In this document: positions 5,677 through 7,672 of the stretch, one piece after another
Numbering within the stretch: position 1 is the first letter of the stretch
How the letters are laid out: every line of letters begins with the position of its first letter
From: Nitrospinota bacterium
GTDB taxonomy: Bacteria; Nitrospinota; Nitrospinia; UBA9942
Assembly (NCBI GenBank): GCA_016234205.1
Contig: JACRGN010000141.1
Span: forward strand, 1-7,672
Direction: 5' to 3'
DNA length: 7,672 nt
The notes under the pieces: generated by a model
The model's database searches: none
What the model was told of the DNA's origin: nothing
The model's input: the letters and a program-made list of their open reading frames with translations, nothing else
Translations under genes and position numbers: made by a program

Positions 5677-6138
5677 ATGAATGTTGAATTTATTAATGCG
5701 TTTTTAAATGCCGGAATAAGGGTTTTGGAGACAATGGCATTTGTAAAGCCAGTCGCTGGAAAGCCATTTTTAAAACAGGATAAGCTCTCAAGGGGGGATA
5801 TTTCAGGGGTGATTGGATTAACAGGTTCAAAGAGGGGGGCGGTTGTTTTTAGCCTCTCAAAAGAGGCAGCATTAAAGATTGTATCGTCAATGCTCGGGCA
5901 GCAGTATACAGAGATGAATGATGAGGTCAGGGATGCTGTAGGCGAGCTGACAAATATAATTGCAGGAGATGCAAGGAGAGAGCTTGCAGAGAAAGGGCAT
6001 GTATTTGAGGCGGGGATACCGACAGTCATTATAGGTAAAGGTCATGAGGTAGTAAGTATTGTAAGGGAACCTACAATTGCAATACCATTTAAGATTGATA
6101 ATGACCCTTTTATAGTAGAGGCAAGCTTTGAAAAGTAG
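5677..6138 (+). CDS. cheX: CheY-P phosphatase CheX
   Basis: The 153-residue product matches the CheX/CheC-type phosphatase family, which removes phosphate from CheY-P to end the signal. The single catalytic helix is visible as AVGELTNIIAGDARREL (87-103), with the family's E-x-x-N pair at E90 and N93; the Asn would position the attacking water. The N-terminal MNVEFINAFLNAGIRVLETM and the beta strands around GVIGLTGSKRGAVVFSLSKEAALKIV are typical. Only one such motif is present, as in CheX, whereas CheC usually has two; CheX normally acts as a dimer. The length fits. The gene sits between cheY and cheA, and with no CheZ or CheC visible it is the likely phosphatase of the pathway. Its stop TAG merges into repeat E. 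Confidence 0.92.
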   Translation: MNVEFINAFLNAGIRVLETMAFVKPVAGKPFLKQDKLSRGDISGVIGLTGSKRGAVVFSLSKEAALKIVSSMLGQQYTEMNDEVRDAVGELTNIIAGDARRELAEKGHVFEAGIPTVIIGKGHEVVSIVREPTIAIPFKIDNDPFIVEASFEK

Positions 6139-6207
6139 TGTCAGTGTCAGTTTACAGTGTTAGTAAACCCTATTTTTTTACTGTCACTGACACTAATCAC
6201 TGACACT
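6137..6207. repeat. Repeat E: inverted repeat built from TGTCAG units between cheX and cheA
   Basis: The left arm 6137-6151 (AGTGTCAGTGTCAGT) contains two 6-bp TGTCAG units and pairs with ACTGTCACTGACACT (6180-6194) at 14 of 15 positions. A further ACTGACACT (6199-6207) repeats the right arm, allowing alternative pairing. Nested inside is GTTTAC (6150-6155) / GTAAAC (6163-6168) followed by CCTATTTTTTT (6169-6179), which looks like a weak intrinsic terminator. The element starts in the cheX stop codon and ends 3 nt before the cheA ribosome binding site (AGGGAGGT, 6211-6218). Confidence 0.82.
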
Positions 6208-6224
6208 TACAGGGAGGTAATATT

Positions 6225-7672
6225 ATGCCAGTAGATTCTCCGATTGATGAGATGCGGGAGATAGTGAATGACTTTATTCTGGAGACAGAGGAACTCCTTT
6301 CAGGATTAGACCAGGACCTCGTTGAGATGGAAAAGTCTCCCGACGACCTCAATCTCCTTAATAAGATATTTCGTTCTGTTCATACAATAAAGGGTGCTGC
6401 AGGATTTCTTGGTTTTAGCCAGATGGTGGAACTTGTCCATCACGCAGAGGATGTTTTAAATAAGCTCCGTCACGGAGAACTGAAGGTAAATTCAAAGATA
6501 AATGATGCAATATTAAAATCAGTTGACATAATAAAACTTCTTTTAACTGATATAAAAAACAATGATATTAAAGATATTGACCTGTCAGGCATATTAAGTG
6601 AACTTACAGATATTCTTAGCGGAAAGGTGGTTGAGGCTCCTGCAGGCAAGGAGGCTGCCCCTAAAAAATTAGGTGAAATCCTGGTTGAAGAGCAGGTTGT
6701 TACTGAAGAACAACTGGAAGAGGCATTGGAGTCACAGGTCCCGCCAAAACTTGGAGAGGTTTTAGTAGAGAAAAAATTTGCAACAGAAGATCAGGTTCAA
6801 AAGGCGCTCAGTAAGCAGGGTGCCGCTGTACAACCTCCTGAGCAGACAATCAGGGTTGATATCAACAGGCTTGACAATGTTATGAATCTTGTAGGCGAAA
6901 TGGTTCTTGGAAGAAACAGGCTCCTCCAGCTTGTATCAAAGCTGGAGCAGCAGTATGAGGATAGCGAAATCATTGGAACCTTAAATGAGACAGCGTCTCA
7001 TATAACCCTTATTACTACTGATCTCCAGTTGGCAGTAATGAAGACAAGGATGCAGCCGATTAAAAAGGTATTCAGCAAATTCCCCCGAATGGTAAGGGAT
7101 ATGTCAAGAGATTTGGGGAAAGAGATAAATCTTGAGCTAATCGGTGAAGAAACTGAGCTTGACAAATCTGTTATAGAGGAGATAGGGGACCCTCTTGTCC
7201 ACCTTGTCCGAAATTCCATAGACCACGGCATAGAAATGCCGAATGAGAGAATATCAGCAGGAAAGGATAAGGTCGGGCAGGTGAGGCTATCTGCATATTA
7301 TGAGGGAAATAATATTGTCATAGAAATTAAGGATGATGGAAAGGGGATGGATGTTGACAGGATAAAGGAAAAGGCTGTAGAAAAGGGGATGATAACCCCC
7401 GAAGAGGCATCCCGGATGAGTAAAAAAGATGTTATAAGTTTCATATTCGCCCCTGGATTCAGCACTGCTAAAAAGGTAACCGATGTATCGGGGAGAGGCG
7501 TCGGGATGGATGTGGTCAAGACAAATATAACAAAGCTGAACGGTTTGATTGATATTGACTCTGACTATGGAAAGGGGTGTGTTATATCAATTAAGCTCCC
7601 TCTTACTATTGCAATAATGCAGTCGTTGATGGTTGGAACTGGCAATGAGATATTTGCATTACCCCTGGCATC
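6225..7672 (+). CDS. cheA: Chemotaxis histidine kinase CheA, lacking P2 and carrying an MshEN-like tandem insert (3' end outside window)
   Basis: 482 codons are present and open to the window edge. CheA autophosphorylates under receptor control and passes phosphate to CheY. Order: P1/Hpt (about 8-130) with phospho-acceptor H53 in HTIKGAAGFLG; a linker; two tandem 24-residue motifs at 148-171 (KLGEILVEEQVV...ALESQ) and 175-198 (KLGEVLVEKKFA...ALSKQ); P3 dimerisation helices (about 208-283, IRVDINRLDNVMNLVGEMV); P4 ATPase with N-box LVHLVRNSIDHG (324-335), G1 box DDGKGMD (370-376), FAPGFSTA (408-415) and SGRGVGMD (422-429); and the first residues of P5 (LPLTIAIMQSLMVG from 458). No recognisable P2 CheY-docking domain lies between P1 and P3; that place is taken by the tandem motifs, which resemble T2SSE_N/MshEN repeats. 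The ATG at 6225 follows AGGGAGGT at 6-nt spacing. It is probably last of the visible set, with cheW or cheB expected beyond. Confidence 0.96.
   Translation, partial: MPVDSPIDEMREIVNDFILETEELLSGLDQDLVEMEKSPDDLNLLNKIFRSVHTIKGAAGFLGFSQMVELVHHAEDVLNKLRHGELKVNSKINDAILKSVDIIKLLLTDIKNNDIKDIDLSGILSELTDILSGKVVEAPAGKEAAPKKLGEILVEEQVVTEEQLEEALESQVPPKLGEVLVEKKFATEDQVQKALSKQGAAVQPPEQTIRVDINRLDNVMNLVGEMVLGRNRLLQLVSKLEQQYEDSEIIGTLNETASHITLITTDLQLAVMKTRMQPIKKVFSKFPRMVRDMSRDLGKEINLELIGEETELDKSVIEEIGDPLVHLVRNSIDHGIEMPNERISAGKDKVGQVRLSAYYEGNNIVIEIKDDGKGMDVDRIKEKAVEKGMITPEEASRMSKKDVISFIFAPGFSTAKKVTDVSGRGVGMDVVKTNITKLNGLIDIDSDYGKGCVISIKLPLTIAIMQSLMVGTGNEIFALPLA

Noticed and set aside
981..6207. CRISPR array
   Set aside because: The repeats are inverted, of several families, not regularly spaced with unique spacers, and no cas genes are present.
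6998..7519. Minus-strand frames opposite cheA (6998-7231 and 7298-7519), and 5583-6029 opposite cheX
   Set aside because: Fully antisense to well-supported conserved coding sequence; Ser/Thr/Pro-rich shadow composition.

Overview
This AT-rich bacterial window (roughly 40% GC by eye) carries most of a chemotaxis/chemosensory operon, all on the + strand. It looks like chromosomal DNA from a free-living, probably motile, Gram-negative-type bacterium. The gene style (HEAT protein plus CheR, a CheX phosphatase, a CheA carrying LGE-LVE repeats) and the dense intergenic palindromes resemble Nitrospirota, deltaproteobacterial or related environmental lineages. That placement is an inference; the window has no rRNA or marker gene to settle it.

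Layout. 5-982: a complete sugar-nucleotide epimerase/dehydratase/decarboxylase-type SDR enzyme, unrelated to the rest. 981-1187: a ~207 bp inverted-repeat element (family A, copy 1). 1186-1325: a promoter and a 28-residue very basic protein of the bS22 / AURKAIP1-COX24 type, too short for normal ORF calling. 1326-1475: a second repeat element (B). 1494-3392: a 632-residue protein made wholly of HEAT repeats. 3412-4281: cheR (TTG start). 4295-4513: a 72-residue single-pass membrane protein. 4499-4551: repeat C. 4565-4930: a first CheY-like receiver. 4948-5153: family A copy 2, inverted relative to copy 1. 5169-5555: a canonical CheY. 5553-5654: repeat D. 5677-6138: cheX. 6137-6207: repeat E. 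6225-7672: cheA, cut by the window end after 482 codons.

How the genes work together. CheA (kinase) would phosphorylate the CheY proteins, CheX would dephosphorylate CheY-P, and CheR would methylate receptors not seen here. The HEAT protein and the small membrane protein are the non-standard partners. CheW, CheB and receptors are absent from the window and may lie downstream of cheA.

The two most unusual things are: (1) every intergenic gap longer than 20 bp is occupied by a palindromic element, from five unrelated sequence families, most of them starting at or inside the upstream stop codon and ending just before the next Shine-Dalgarno; (2) CheA has no recognisable P2 domain and instead carries two tandem 24-residue motifs resembling the MshEN/T2SSE_N fold, which in other proteins binds c-di-GMP.
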